64,000 nucleotides of DNA. Source: Chrysaora quinquecirrha (taxonomy: Eukaryota > Cnidaria > Scyphozoa > Semaeostomeae > Pelagiidae). Shown here piece by piece: positions 45,001-54,624 of the stretch. The notes under the pieces are model-generated. The model ran no database searches. It worked only from the letters and a program-made list of their open reading frames with translations, and was not told the DNA's origin. The translations under genes and the position numbers were made by a program. Numbering within the stretch: position 1 is the stretch's first letter; each line of letters opens with the position of its first letter. The DNA lies in contig JACTAT010000037.1 in assembly GCA_014526335.1 (NCBI GenBank), positions 14,482,105 through 14,546,104 of the forward strand, in the 5' to 3' direction.

Positions 45001-48000
45001 TCTTTCATCATTCTTGCATTAATCTTCATTATATCATCATCTATTGCTGCCATCTTCATTACCTCTTCTTGCACATCTTCATTGTTCAATTCTATTTCAT
45101 TTTCATTTTCATCAGTCAATCTTCTTGTTTTGCTACTTCTTTCATCATTCTTGCATTAATCTTCATTATATCATCATCTATTGCTGCCATCTTCATTACC
45201 TCTTCTTGTACATCTTCATTGTTCAATTCTATTTCATTTTTGTTTTTCATCAGTCAATCTTCTTGTTTTGCTACTTCTTTCATCATTCTTGCATTAATCT
45301 TCATTATATCATCATCTATTGCTGCCATCTTCATTACCTCTTCTTGCACATCTTCATTGTTCAATTCTAATTCATTTTTATTTTCATCAGTCAATCTTCT
45401 TGTTTTGCTACTTCTTTCATCATTCTTGCATTAATCTTCATTATATCATCATCTATTGCTGCCATCTTCATTACCTCTTCTTGCACATCTTCATTGTTCA
45501 ATTCTAATTCATTTTTATTTTCATTAATCAATCTTCTTGTTTTGCTACTTCTTTCATCATTCTTGCATTAATCTTCATTATATCATCATCTATTGCTGCC
45601 ATCTTCATTACCTCTTCTTGCACATCTTCATTGTTCAATTCTATTTCATTTTTGTTTTCTTCAATCTTCTTGTTTTTACTTCTTTCTCATTCTTGCATTA
45701 ATCTTCATCTTCATTACCTCTTCTTTGTTCAATTCTATTTCATTTTTCATTTTCATCAGTCAATCTTCTTGTTTTGCTACTTCTTTCATCATTCTTGCAT
45801 TAATCTTCATTATATCATCATCTATTGCTGCCATCTTCATTACCTCTTCTTGCACATCTTCATTGTTCAATTCTATTTCATTTTTATTTTCATCAGTCAA
45901 TCTTCTTGTTTTGCTACTTCTTTCATCATTCTTGCATTAATCTTCATTATATCATCATCTATTGCTGCCATCTTCATTACCTCTTCTTGCACATCTTCAT
46001 TGTTCAATTCTAATTCATTTTTCATTTTCATCAGTCAATCTTCTTGTTTTGCTACTTCTTTCATCATTCTTGCATTAATCTTCATTATATCATCATCTAT
46101 TGCTGCCATCTTCATTACCTCTTCTTGCACATCTTCATTGTTCAATTCTAATTCATTTTTCTATTTTCATCAGTCAATCTTCTTGTTTTGCTACTTCTTT
46201 CATCATTCTTGCATTAATCTTCATTATATCATCATCTATTGCTGCCATCTTCATTACCTCTTCTTGCACATCTTCATTGTTCAATTCTAATTCATTTTTA
46301 TTTTCATCAATCAATCTTCTTGTTTTGCTACTTCTTTCATCATTCTTGCATTAATCTTCATTATATCATCATCTATTGCTGCCATCTTCATTACCTCTTC
46401 TTGCACATCTTCATTGTTCAATTCTATTTCATTTTTCATTTTCATCATCTATTGCTGCCATCTTCAATCTTCTTGCACATTTTGTTCAATTCTATTTCTT
46501 CTTTCATCATTCTTGCATTAATCTTCATTATATCATCATCTATTGCTGCCATCTTCATTACCTCTTCTTGCACATCTTCATTGTTCAATTCTATTTCATT
46601 TTCATTTTCATCAGTCAATCTTCTTGTTTTGCTACTTCTTTCATCATTCTTGCATTAATCTTCATTATATCATCATCTATTGCTGCCATCTTCATTACCT
46701 CTTCTTGCACATCTTCATTGTTCAATTCTAATTTCATTTTCATTTTCATCAGTCAATCTTCTTGTTTTGCTACTTCTTTCATCATTCTTGCATTAATCTT
46801 CATTATATCATCATCTATTGCTGCCATCTTCATTACCTTTCTAATTCATTTCTCATTCCTATCAATGAATCTTCTTACGTTGCTACCTCTTCTGTCATAC
46901 TTGCATTAATCTTCATTAAATCTTCATTAATTGTTGCCTTCTTCATTCCTCTTCTTACGAATCTTCGTTCTTCATTTCTTATTCATGTTTTCATTTTCAT
47001 CAATCAATCTTCTTGTTTTGCTACTTCTTCCAACATGCTTGCATTAATCTTCATTAAATCGTCATTTATTGTTGCCATCTTCATTACCTCTTCTTGCAAA
47101 TCTTATTTCTTTATTTCTTATTCATTTTCATTTTAATCCATATCAATCACTCTCCTTTTTTTGCTACTTCTTCCAACATGCTTGCATTAATCTTCATTAA
47201 ATCATCATTTATTGTTACCTTCTTCACTGCCTCTTCTTGCAAATCTTCGTTCTTCATTTCTAATTCATTTTTCGCTTTCATCAATCAATCTTCTTGTTTT
47301 GCTACTTCTTCCAACATGCTTGATTAATCTTCATTAAATCATCATTTATTGTTGCCATCTTCATTACCTCTTCTTACGAATCTTCGTTCATCATTTCTTA
47401 TTCATGTTTTTATTTTCATCAATACATCTTCTTGTTTTGCTAATTCATCCAACATGCTTGCATTAATCTTCATTAAATCGTCATTTATTGTTGCCTTCTT
47501 CATTACCTCTTCCTGCAAATCTTATTTCTTTATTTCTTATTCATTTTTCATTTTCATCAATCAATATTCTTTTTTTGCTACTTCTTCCAACATGCTTGCA
47601 TTAATCTTAATTAAATCGTCATTTATTGTTGCCTTCTTCATTACCTCTTTTTGCAAATCTTCATTCTTCATTTCTGATTAATTTTTCATTTTCATCAATC
47701 AATCTTCTTGTTTTGCTACTTCTTCCAACATGCTTGCATTAATCTTCATTAAATCGTCATTTATTGTTGCCTTCTTCATTACCTCTTCCTGCAAATCTTC
47801 TTTCTTTATTTCTTATTCATTTTTATTTTCATCAATCATTCTTCTTGTTTTGCTACTTCGCCCAACATGCTTGCATTAATCTTCATTAAATCGTCATTTA
47901 TTGTTGCCTTCTTCATTACCTCTTCTTGCAAATCTTCATTCTTCATTTCTGATTAATTTTTCATTTTCATCAATCAATCTTCTTGTTTTGCTACTTCTTC

Positions 48001-51000
48001 CAACATGCTTGCATTAATCTTCATTAAATCGTCATTTATTGTTGCCATCTTCATTACCTCTTCTTGCAAATCTTATTTCTTTATTTCTTATTCATTTTCA
48101 TTTTAATCCATATCAATCACTCTTCTTTTTTTGCTACTTCTTCCAACATGCTTGCATTAATCTTAATTAAATCGTCATTTATTGTTGCCTTCTTCATTAC
48201 CTCTTTTTGCAAATCTTCATTCTTCATTTCTGATTAATTTTTCATTTTCATCAATCAATCTTCTTGTTTTGCTACTTCTTCCAACATGCTTGCATTAATC
48301 TTCATTAAATCATCATTTATTGTTACCTTCTTCACTACCTCTTCTTGCAAATCTTCGTTCTTCATTTCTAATTCATTTTCATTTTCATCAATCAATCTTC
48401 TTGTTTTGCTACTTCTTCCAACATGCTTGCATTAATCTTCATTAAATCATCATTTATTTTTGCCATCTTCATTACCTCTTCTTGCGAATCTTCGTTCTTC
48501 ATTTCTTATTCATTTTTATTTTCATCAATACATCTTCTTGTTTTGCTACTTCTTCCAACATGCTTGCATTAATCTTCATTAAATCGTCATTTATTGTTGC
48601 CTTCTTCATTACCTCTTCTTGCAAATCTTATTTTTCATTTCTTATTCATTTTTTTCATTTTCATCAATCAATCTTCTTGTTTTGTAACTTCTTTGACATG
48701 CTTGCATTAGTCTTCATAAAATTATCATTTATTGTTGCCATCTTCATTACCTCTTTTTGCAAATCTTCTTTTATTCAATTCCAATTCATTTTTCATTTTC
48801 ATCAATCAATATTCTTTTTTTGCTACTTCTTCCAACATGCTTGCATTAATTTCATTAAATTGTCATTTATTGTTGCCATCTCCATTACCTCTTCTTGCGA
48901 CTCTTCTTTCTTTATTTCTTACTATTTTTCATTTCCATCTATGAGTCTTCTTGTTTTGCTACTTCTTCCAACATGCTTGCATTAATCTTCATTAAATCGT
49001 CATTTATTGTTGCCATCTTCATTACCTCTTCTTGCAAATCTTCTTTTTTTATTTCTTATTCATTTTTCATTTTCATCAATCAATCTTCTTGTTTTGCTAC
49101 TTCTTCCAACATGCTTGCATTAATCTTCATTAAATCTTCATTTACTGTTGCCATGTTCATTCCCTCTTTTTGCAAATCTTCTTTTTTTATTTCTTATTCA
49201 TTTTTCATTTTCATCAATTAATCTTCTTGTTTTGCTACTTCTTCCAACGTGCTTGCATTAATCTTCATTAAGTCGTCATTAATTGTTGCCTTCTTCACTA
49301 CCTCTTCTTGCAAATCTTCGTTCTTCATTTCTTCTTCATTTTTCATTTTCATTAATCGATCTTCTTGTTCTGTGACTCCTTCCACCATGCTTGCATTAAT
49401 CTTTCTAAAATCATCATTTATTGTTGCCTTCTTCATTGACTCTTCTTGCAAATCTTCGTTTTTCATTTCTAATTCATTTTTCATTTTCGTCAATCAATCT
49501 TCTTGTTTTGTAACTTCTTCCACCATGCTTGCATTAAGCTTCATAAAATTATCACTTATTGTTGCCATCTTCGTCAGTTATTTTTGCAAATCCTTCTTTT
49601 TATTTTCCTAATTTATTTTTACTTTTGATTAATCAATTTTCTTGTTTTCTGACTTCTTCCGCCATGCCAGCATTAATCTTCATAAAATCATCACTAATTG
49701 TTGCCATCTTGATCACTTCTTCTCGCAAATCCTTCTTCTTACTTTTCTATTTCATTTTTACTTTTCATTAATTAATCTTCTTGTTTCGTGACTCCTTCCA
49801 ACATGCTTGCACTAATCTTCATTAAACTATCACTAATTGTTGCCATCTTCATCACTTCTGCTATAATTAGTGTTTTACTTTTCATTAATCAATCTTCTTA
49901 TTTTGTGACTTTTTCCACCTTGCTTGCATTAATCTTTATTTTGTTCAATTCTATTTCATTTTTCTTTTCATCAGTCAATCTTCTTGTTTTGCTACTTCTT
50001 TCATCATTCTTGCATTTATCTTCATTATATCATCATCTTTTGCTGCCATCTTCATTACCTCTTCTTGGACATCATCATTGTTCAATTCTAATTCATTTTT
50101 TATTTTCATTAATCAGTCTTCTTGTTTTACTACTTCCTTCATCATTCTTTCATTAATCTTCATTATATCATCATCTATTGCTGCCATCTTCATTACCTCT
50201 TCTTGCAAATTTTCGTGTTTCATATCTAATCCATTTTTCCTTTTCATCAGTCAATCTTCTTGTTTTACTACTTTTTCATCATTCTTGTATTCGTCTTCAT
50301 TATATCATCATCTATTGCTGCCATCTTCATTACCTCTTCTTGCAAATCTTCGTTCTTCGTTTCTGATTAATTTTTCATTTTCATCAATCAGTCTTCTTAT
50401 TTTGCGACTTTTTTCAGCATGCTTGCAATCATCCTCATTACATTACCATTTATTGTTGCCATCTTTGTCATCTCTTCTTGCAAATGTTCGTTCTTTATTT
50501 CTATTTTATTTTTATTTCCATCAATCAATCATCTTGTTTTGCGACATTTGTCGTCATCCTTGAATGTAGCTTAATTAAACCATCATTTAATGAAGCGTTC
50601 TTCATTACCTCTTCTTGGAAACGTTTGTTCTTTATTTCTAATTAATTTTTTACCATCAATCAATCATCTTGTTTTGCGACTTTTGTCGTCATCCTTGAGT
50701 GTAGTTTCATTAAATTATCATTTATTGTTGCACTCTTCATTACCTCTTATTTCAAAAATTCGTTTATCAGTTCTAATTCATTTTTCATTTTGATTAATCA
50801 ATCTCTTTGTTTTGCTACTTCTTCCTCGTTGCTTGCAATAATTTTAATTAAATCATCAATTATTATGACCATCATCATTACCTCTTCTTGCAAATCTTCT
50901 TTCTTCATTCCTAATTCATTTTTCACTGTTTTCAATCAATCTTCTTGTTTTTTCTTCTTTCATCATGCTTGCATAAGCTTCATTAAGTCGTCATTTATTG

Positions 51001-53850
51001 TTGCTATATTCAGCTCCTCTTTTTGCAAATCATCTTTCCTTATTTCTAATTAATTTTTCATTGTCATTAATCAATCATCTTGTTTAGCTACTTCTTTCAT
51101 TATGCTTGCATTATTCTTTATTAAATCATAATTTATTGTTGCCATCTTCGTTGCATCTTCTTTCAAATGTTCTTTCTTCGTTTTCTAATTCATTCAACTG
51201 CGGATCTTTTATGTCAGTTCCCATCTTGTAATTCTCGATTTCAAATGAAATCTCTTCTATTAATTTTTTCTCTGCTTTTGTTTAAAAAGCTCTGATTCAA
51301 TTTCAGATTTTTCATTTCTAAGCAGACATGTTTCATTCTGAAGCTGCTGTTTCTCAGCTTCAAAATTTACAAGAGCTTGCTTGAGATTTTCCTGCTGTTG
51401 AAACAAACATTTCTCTACGTTCGATTTTCGGAAACAAGTAGCTTATTTTCTTCTTCTTTCAATGTTATTAAGTTATCTTTCTCGTCGACCACATTTCTTA
51501 AATCTTCCATTTCTTCTTTCAATTTTGCTAAGTCGGATTCATTCTTTGTGATCATCTCTTTGTAGCTTTCCAATTCTGAATCACCCTTTCAAGTTTCCTA
51601 AACAATCGTCTGATTTTCTTCTTCTTTCGACTTTGGTAAGTTATCCTTCTCTTTTGCTTTATTCCTTAAATCTTCCATTTCTTCTTTGCATTTCTCTTCC
51701 TTTCGCTCTCCATCTATAATACTTCTCTTCAAAATATTATTTTCCTTCTTCAAATCCTCATTTTCTATTTTCAAATTCTTATTTCCGTTATCAGTCCTCA
51801 TCTTTCTTCTTCAAACACTCATCTTTCTTCTCCAAATTCTCATCTTTCTTCTTCAAATTCCCATCTTTATTCTTCAATTTCTCATTTTCCTTCTTCAAAT
51901 CCTCATTTTCCTTCTTCAAGTTCTTATTCGAATCCTCGTTTTCCTTTTTCAAATCCTCATTTTCCTTCTTCAATTTCGAATTTTGGTTCTTCGAATTCTG
52001 ATTTTCCTTCTTCAAATTCATTTTCCTTCTTCACATTCTCATTTTCTTCTTCAAATTCTCATATCCCTTCTTCAAATTTTCAACTTCCTTCTGAAGATGT
52101 TTCCTCGTAGTCGCTGCATTAGCTACATACAGCATAGAACTGCTTATTTCCTCCTGGTTGGCATTGTTGCTCGATGTCGTCGTTGCACTGATGCATTAAA
52201 ACAGAGAAGTAAATAGCGAATTACTAAAGTAATACTCACTTCATTACTATCATTAGTGCCTTCATTTCTTCTGAATATTTCAGATTTGATTCCAATTTGT
52301 TAATGGCTCTCTCAATTCATCAATTCCAGCTAATTTCTGGTTTACATCTATGTGTTGAATACCAAGACACGAACTCATTTTGATTAACCGATAAACAAAT
52401 TTTGTTTATATTCAATATCAAACGATTTCCCACTTCAAAACATAAGAATTTGTATCTAGATCTCTCAATAAAATTTTGCGTCCAATCAATGTTCGCCGCT
52501 CAATTTATTTTAGAGTAATTTAGTTTTGATTGTGACGTCAGAATAATTTTGATTGTTACGTCAATATTCTGTTTCTCGTTGATTTGATTGGTTGCCGGCA
52601 GAAACGTTTAATCGCTCTATATCTGCAAATCAAATCACGTATCACGTGACCTAAAATTACACTTAAACTACACGTAACCTTTTGGAATATGTAGTCTAAG
52701 CGTCTATATGTGATGAGCATGCTCACTCGTGTTTAAAACAAAAACAAAACTGTTTGCCTAAAAGTTGCTTATTTTCTTTGTCCGCCATATATCATTTTGA
52801 CGAATTTTTAATGCTTGCATGTTACAATTAACCCAGTTTCGTCCCAAAACAGCGCTTACACTACCAACCAAAATTAACCCAGGTCAAACTAATCCGGGTT
52901 AGTTAACTTGGGGCGAACCCGAGTTAGTTTATGAAGTGTAGCTATTTCAGGCTATACATACCAGTTTCACTTGCAAAATGCGTAATTTTGATTTTCTCAA
53001 ATCTTGAATACAGTAAGAACCCAAATATAAAATCTGTAAAAACCCACCAGAAAAGAAACAAGCTTATAAGAAACCGCGAGCCGAGTTTGTCTTAAATTCT
53101 GTAATTCAGTTTTCAAAATCAGTGATTTTGACATTGATTTTGAAAAATGGGTATTCTTTATAACTGGGTTTTTACCGTAGCGTGATTAAATTTCTTTTTT
53201 CTCGGTATTTTCTTATTATAAATTTATTTTCTTTAGTTTCTCCTAATCAAATCAATTAATTTCTTTTTCTCCGTATATAACCCATGAAAAACGCCAACCT
53301 TTTATATTTTTTTTCGTTGGAGAGGTCCATTCCACGCGGGCCTGTTCACCAGCCGCTAAACAACAATCTCTACCGCTGAATCTTAGAATCATTGGCTGTT
53401 CTCATAGGGAATCACAGCCTAATGACTCTGCTGCGGAGGGTGTTATTATGACTGATATGGTGGTTAAGGCTTAAAGGGGAAGACCGTGAGTTGTCTGCTA
53501 CTGAGGCCCCCCAAGGGGAGTGCAAAATCACGCGATCACGCGCAATGAAAATAAATTATTCAGTGCAAGTGCTGGTTAATTATGCTTGAGGATGTAATAA
53601 GGGCTTGCGGGTTAAAATCAGTCGACTGTAGCTGTAAGCTCGCTCGAAATGATTTGTTTTAAACTTCATATATTTTCTTTTTAGGGTCATCTTCTTGGTT
53701 TTCTTTCTAATTACAATGTTGTCTTCCTATATCGCTATTTATATGATGCGACTGGTTACAAAAGAATTCGGTTATACATTCCTACGAACCATATTAGTAA
53801 TTTTGTATGGGTGCTTTGCACCTATTTTCACCTATGTTCTACTCGTCATG
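23919..53850 (+). CDS. Ankyrin-repeat DHHC palmitoyltransferase (ZDHHC13/17-like), 5' and middle part
   Basis: Eight exons are recognised: 23919-24025, 25190-25596, 26685-26755, 27385-27447, 28256-28352, 29263-29412, 31190-31368 and 53685-53850. Phases agree at every junction except between 27447 and 28256. The protein has five ankyrin repeats (about residues 56-216), TM1 ([19 protein letters not shown]), TM2, an ADPGFLP motif, the DHHC cysteine-rich domain and TM3-TM4. Ankyrin plus DHHC is the ZDHHC13/17 (HIP14, yeast Akr1) architecture: S-acylation of cysteines on membrane proteins, usually at the Golgi. The zinc-ligand pattern Cx2Cx9HCx2CxxCx4DHHC is complete. Two parts are not found: roughly 30-80 residues between ankyrin 5 and TM1, and everything after TM4 including the TTxE-type motif. 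Either these exons are too diverged to see by eye or the gene is disrupted. The last intron, 22.3 kb, holds an 18-kb tandem array. Confidence 0.85.
24532..24739. mobile_element. hAT-type MITE, copy 1
   Basis: 208 bp; ends CCAGGGTGCATTC and GGAGTACACCCTGG; exact 8-bp target duplication ATTCCACC on both sides (24524-24531, 24740-24747). Homologous to 60497-60721. Confidence 0.88.
24783..25145. mobile_element. MITE, ACACG family, copy 2 (inverted to copy 1)
   Basis: Full-length copy with the same inverted ends and TA flanks as 19091-19450 and near-complete internal similarity in reverse orientation. Lies in ZDHHC-like intron 1, just upstream of the exon 2 acceptor. Confidence 0.88.
25190..25596 (+). 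CDS. ZDHHC-like exon 2 (ankyrin 1-4)
   Basis: Acceptor CCATTTTAG, donor GTAAAG. Carries three full ankyrin repeats, with [20 protein letters not shown] and [10 protein letters not shown] cores, and the start of the fourth ([10 protein letters not shown]). Clearly the best-conserved coding block in the window. Confidence 0.95.
25597..26684. other. ZDHHC-like intron 2
   Basis: AT-rich, no element recognised with confidence. At 25936-26060 GTGGCAAGTTG-type words repeat loosely. Confidence 0.4.
26685..26755 (+). CDS. ZDHHC-like exon 3 (ankyrin 4 end)
   Basis: Acceptor TTTCCAAAG, donor GTGAAA; encodes [20 protein letters not shown], completing repeat 4. Confidence 0.9.
26756..27384. other. ZDHHC-like intron 3 with MITE-like sequence
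   Basis: GTTCACACGATGCC, TGTTCACACGGAATC and TTGTTCACACGAGCTCC recur at 26846, 26915 and 27118, as in a degenerate inverted-repeat element. A run of ten G lies at about 27172. Confidence 0.45.
27385..27447 (+). CDS. ZDHHC-like exon 4 (ankyrin 5)
   Basis: Acceptor TTTTTCAG, donor GTATGT, phase 0 at both ends; encodes [20 protein letters not shown]. The expected continuation of the ankyrin/linker region is missing downstream. Confidence 0.9.
27504..27640. mobile_element. Fragment of ACACG-family MITE
   Basis: TACACGCTTTTTTATTTATAAGGAAC and several GTTCCTTAAT words; one end missing. Confidence 0.65.
27775..28125. mobile_element. Probable MITE with GTGTGGACG words
   Basis: CCGTCCACGCGTAGCC at the left and CCGTTTACGTGTGGTCG at the right, with internal GTGTGGACGG, GTGTGGACAG and GTGTGGACGC. 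Occupies the interval where a missing ZDHHC exon would be expected. Confidence 0.5.
28256..28352 (+). CDS. ZDHHC-like exon 5 (TM1)
   Basis: Acceptor TTTTTCTAG, donor GTAAGT. Starts in phase 2, which does not fit exon 4 (phase 0), so at least one exon should lie between; nothing suitable is visible at 27448-28255, which is MITE sequence. Confidence 0.8.
28353..29262. other. ZDHHC-like intron 5
   Basis: No exon or element recognised; a 97-codon minus-strand frame at 28349-28642 looks fortuitous. Confidence 0.4.
29263..29412 (+). CDS. ZDHHC-like exon 6 (TM2, DPG motif)
   Basis: Fifty codons, phase 0 at both ends. Hydrophobic [14 protein letters not shown] followed by KADPGFLP, the DPG motif found just before the cysteine-rich domain in DHHC enzymes. 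Confidence 0.92.
29880..30430. repeat. Pyrimidine-rich low-complexity tract
   Basis: The plus strand is dominated by C and T (CTACCTCCTTACTTGG and similar) for about 550 bp without a fixed period. Lies in ZDHHC-like intron 6. Confidence 0.6.
30670..31083. mobile_element. Diverged ACACG-family MITE
   Basis: ATTTTTATAAGGAATACC at the left, TTTATAAAAAAAATTGTA at the right, internal TAAGGAACT and GAGGCT words as in the full-length copies. Confidence 0.55.
31190..31368 (+). CDS. ZDHHC-like exon 7 (DHHC catalytic domain)
   Basis: Encodes [22 protein letters not shown] and then [16 protein letters not shown]. All zinc ligands and the catalytic DHHC cysteine are present. The usual PW after DHHC is replaced by HF. 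Confidence 0.95.
31856..32068 (-). pseudogene. Isolated terminal coiled-coil repeat unit
   Basis: The minus-strand frame contains [20 protein letters not shown], clearly homologous to the 46-residue unit of the main array ([19 protein letters not shown]). It then continues into a unique helical, Lys-rich tail ([18 protein letters not shown]) and a stop. It lies beyond a Penelope remnant, so it may be the original 3' end of the repeat gene, separated by insertion. Not under obvious constraint; called a relic. Confidence 0.6.
32070..32640 (-). mobile_element. Penelope-like element, GIY-YIG end
   Basis: On the minus strand [15 protein letters not shown] and [20 protein letters not shown] match the C-terminal GIY-YIG endonuclease module of Penelope-like retroelements (pattern: Gly-Arg/Lys-Thr, His-Val-Pro, then xxLExxxIK...P.LCxQK). 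Several stops and frameshifts occur. The tail resembles 18640-18770. The reverse-transcriptase part is absent here. Confidence 0.75.
32740..51200 (-). repeat. 18-kb tandem array of a 138-bp coiled-coil-coding repeat
   Basis: About 130 units of 138 bp (46 codons) fill the intron between ZDHHC-like exons 7 and 8. On the minus strand one unit reads, in pieces, [37 protein letters not shown] and EVAKQED followed by TGA. This is an acidic/lysine-rich amphipathic helix, best described as coiled coil. Subfamilies are spatially grouped: 32.74-34.86 kb, a homogeneous core at 34.86-46.84 kb, a third type at 46.84-49.93 kb (units with [20 protein letters not shown]) and a mixed degenerate end. Higher-order duplications are seen: 552 bp (four units) at 35565/36117, about 3.04 kb at 38231/41268, about 4.27 kb at 39980/44254. 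One-base changes in an A-run and the recurring TGA argue against a single intact reading frame. Confidence 0.93.
49218..49493 (-). pseudogene. Two-unit stretch without the recurrent TGA
   Basis: Here the codon that is TGA in almost all other units is CGA (Arg; [10 protein letters not shown]), so 91 codons stay open across two repeats ([19 protein letters not shown]). This is the best glimpse of an uninterrupted coiled-coil repeat protein. Confidence 0.65.
51200..52190 (-). pseudogene. Coiled-coil N-terminal region of the repeat locus, frameshifted
   Basis: Upstream (minus-strand sense) of the array lie heptad-rich frames: 52135-52031 ([20 protein letters not shown], then [10 protein letters not shown]), 52021-51791 (repeats of [13 protein letters not shown]), 51801-51598 ([17 protein letters not shown]) and a second copy of that block near 51560-51420 ([16 protein letters not shown]). 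The frames are offset by single-base indels. Together with the array they look like a long coiled-coil gene whose frame is now broken, or one with introns I cannot resolve. No known family recognised; golgin- or myosin-like coiled coils are similar only in composition. Confidence 0.6.
52191..53684. other. Rest of ZDHHC-like intron 7
   Basis: Contains a possible promoter side of the coiled-coil locus, GTTAGTTAACTTGGGGC-type inverted words near 52855-52935, and a small MITE. No exon seen before the acceptor at 53684. Confidence 0.5.
53009..53179. mobile_element. Small MITE, TACAGTAAGAACCCA ends
   Basis: Left TACAGTAAGAACCCA, right TGGGTTTTTACCGTA, about 171 bp, TA included at both ends. Confidence 0.65.
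53685..53850 (+). CDS. ZDHHC-like exon 8 (TM3-TM4)
   Basis: Acceptor TTCTTTTTAG, donor GTGAGT; phase fits exon 7 exactly (2 nt plus 1 nt). Two hydrophobic helices, [18 protein letters not shown] and [19 protein letters not shown], separated by a short basic loop. The next exon was not found before 58 kb. Confidence 0.85.
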
Positions 53851-54133
53851 GTGAGTTTCTTGCGTACATTATCGACTCGGTTTATTTTGTAGTTTTTGTA
53901 GCAGCTAGTAGTTTTAATTTTTGCCATGCATTTTGGCAGAACAAAAACTTTAAGGCATTCCGTTGAAACTATGGTGGGCTAACTTTCAGGAAAATGGGTT
54001 AAATCCTTCTAACGTTTTCTTCAATCAATTCAAAGATAATACGAAAAGGAACATGCCTTCAAATACAAAACAGTTGTGAAATAAAAAAGACATAGCACCT
54101 TTTATAGCTATCCGTCTCGAGTTTTTTTTAAAA

Positions 54134-54624
54134 GGCCTGTTTATATGGAGCCGAGTTACCCGCCATGTATACAAAATTAACGTAATCCCGGCTGCCTGTT
54201 TATATGAGAGAGACGAGTAACTCGGCTAGCCGAGATCTCGGCAAAACAGGGGAGATCTCGGCATGCCGAGTTACCCGGGCCTCTCATATAAACGCAAAAT
54301 GCCGAGTTAGTCGGCCTGCCGGGACAAAATGGAACAAAATGCGCATGCGTATACTACGAAGCATTTGACATTAAAACAATCATGACCACTACTTGCCCAG
54401 CAGAGATTGATGTGCATGAAGACGAACTCCCAAAGCCAAGAAACGGAAAGACGGAAAAGGAGCCGAACCAAAACGAACCAAGAAACGGCAAGCTTCGTGT
54501 AACACTGCACAGAAGTAACTCGGCTAGCTGGGTAACTCGGCTCCATATAAACAGGATTTAATTTTCATCACGTCTTGCCGAGTATCTCGGCAAGCCGGGT
54601 AACTCGGCTGCATATAAACAGGCC
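54134..54624. mobile_element. TIR element with GGCCTGTTTATATGG ends
   Basis: 491 bp. Left GGCCTGTTTATATGGAGCCG, right CGGCTGCATATAAACAGGCC. GCCGAGTTACCCG and its complement occur repeatedly inside, including a sub-terminal copy of the end at 54516-54556. No transposase; non-autonomous DNA element. Confidence 0.8.
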
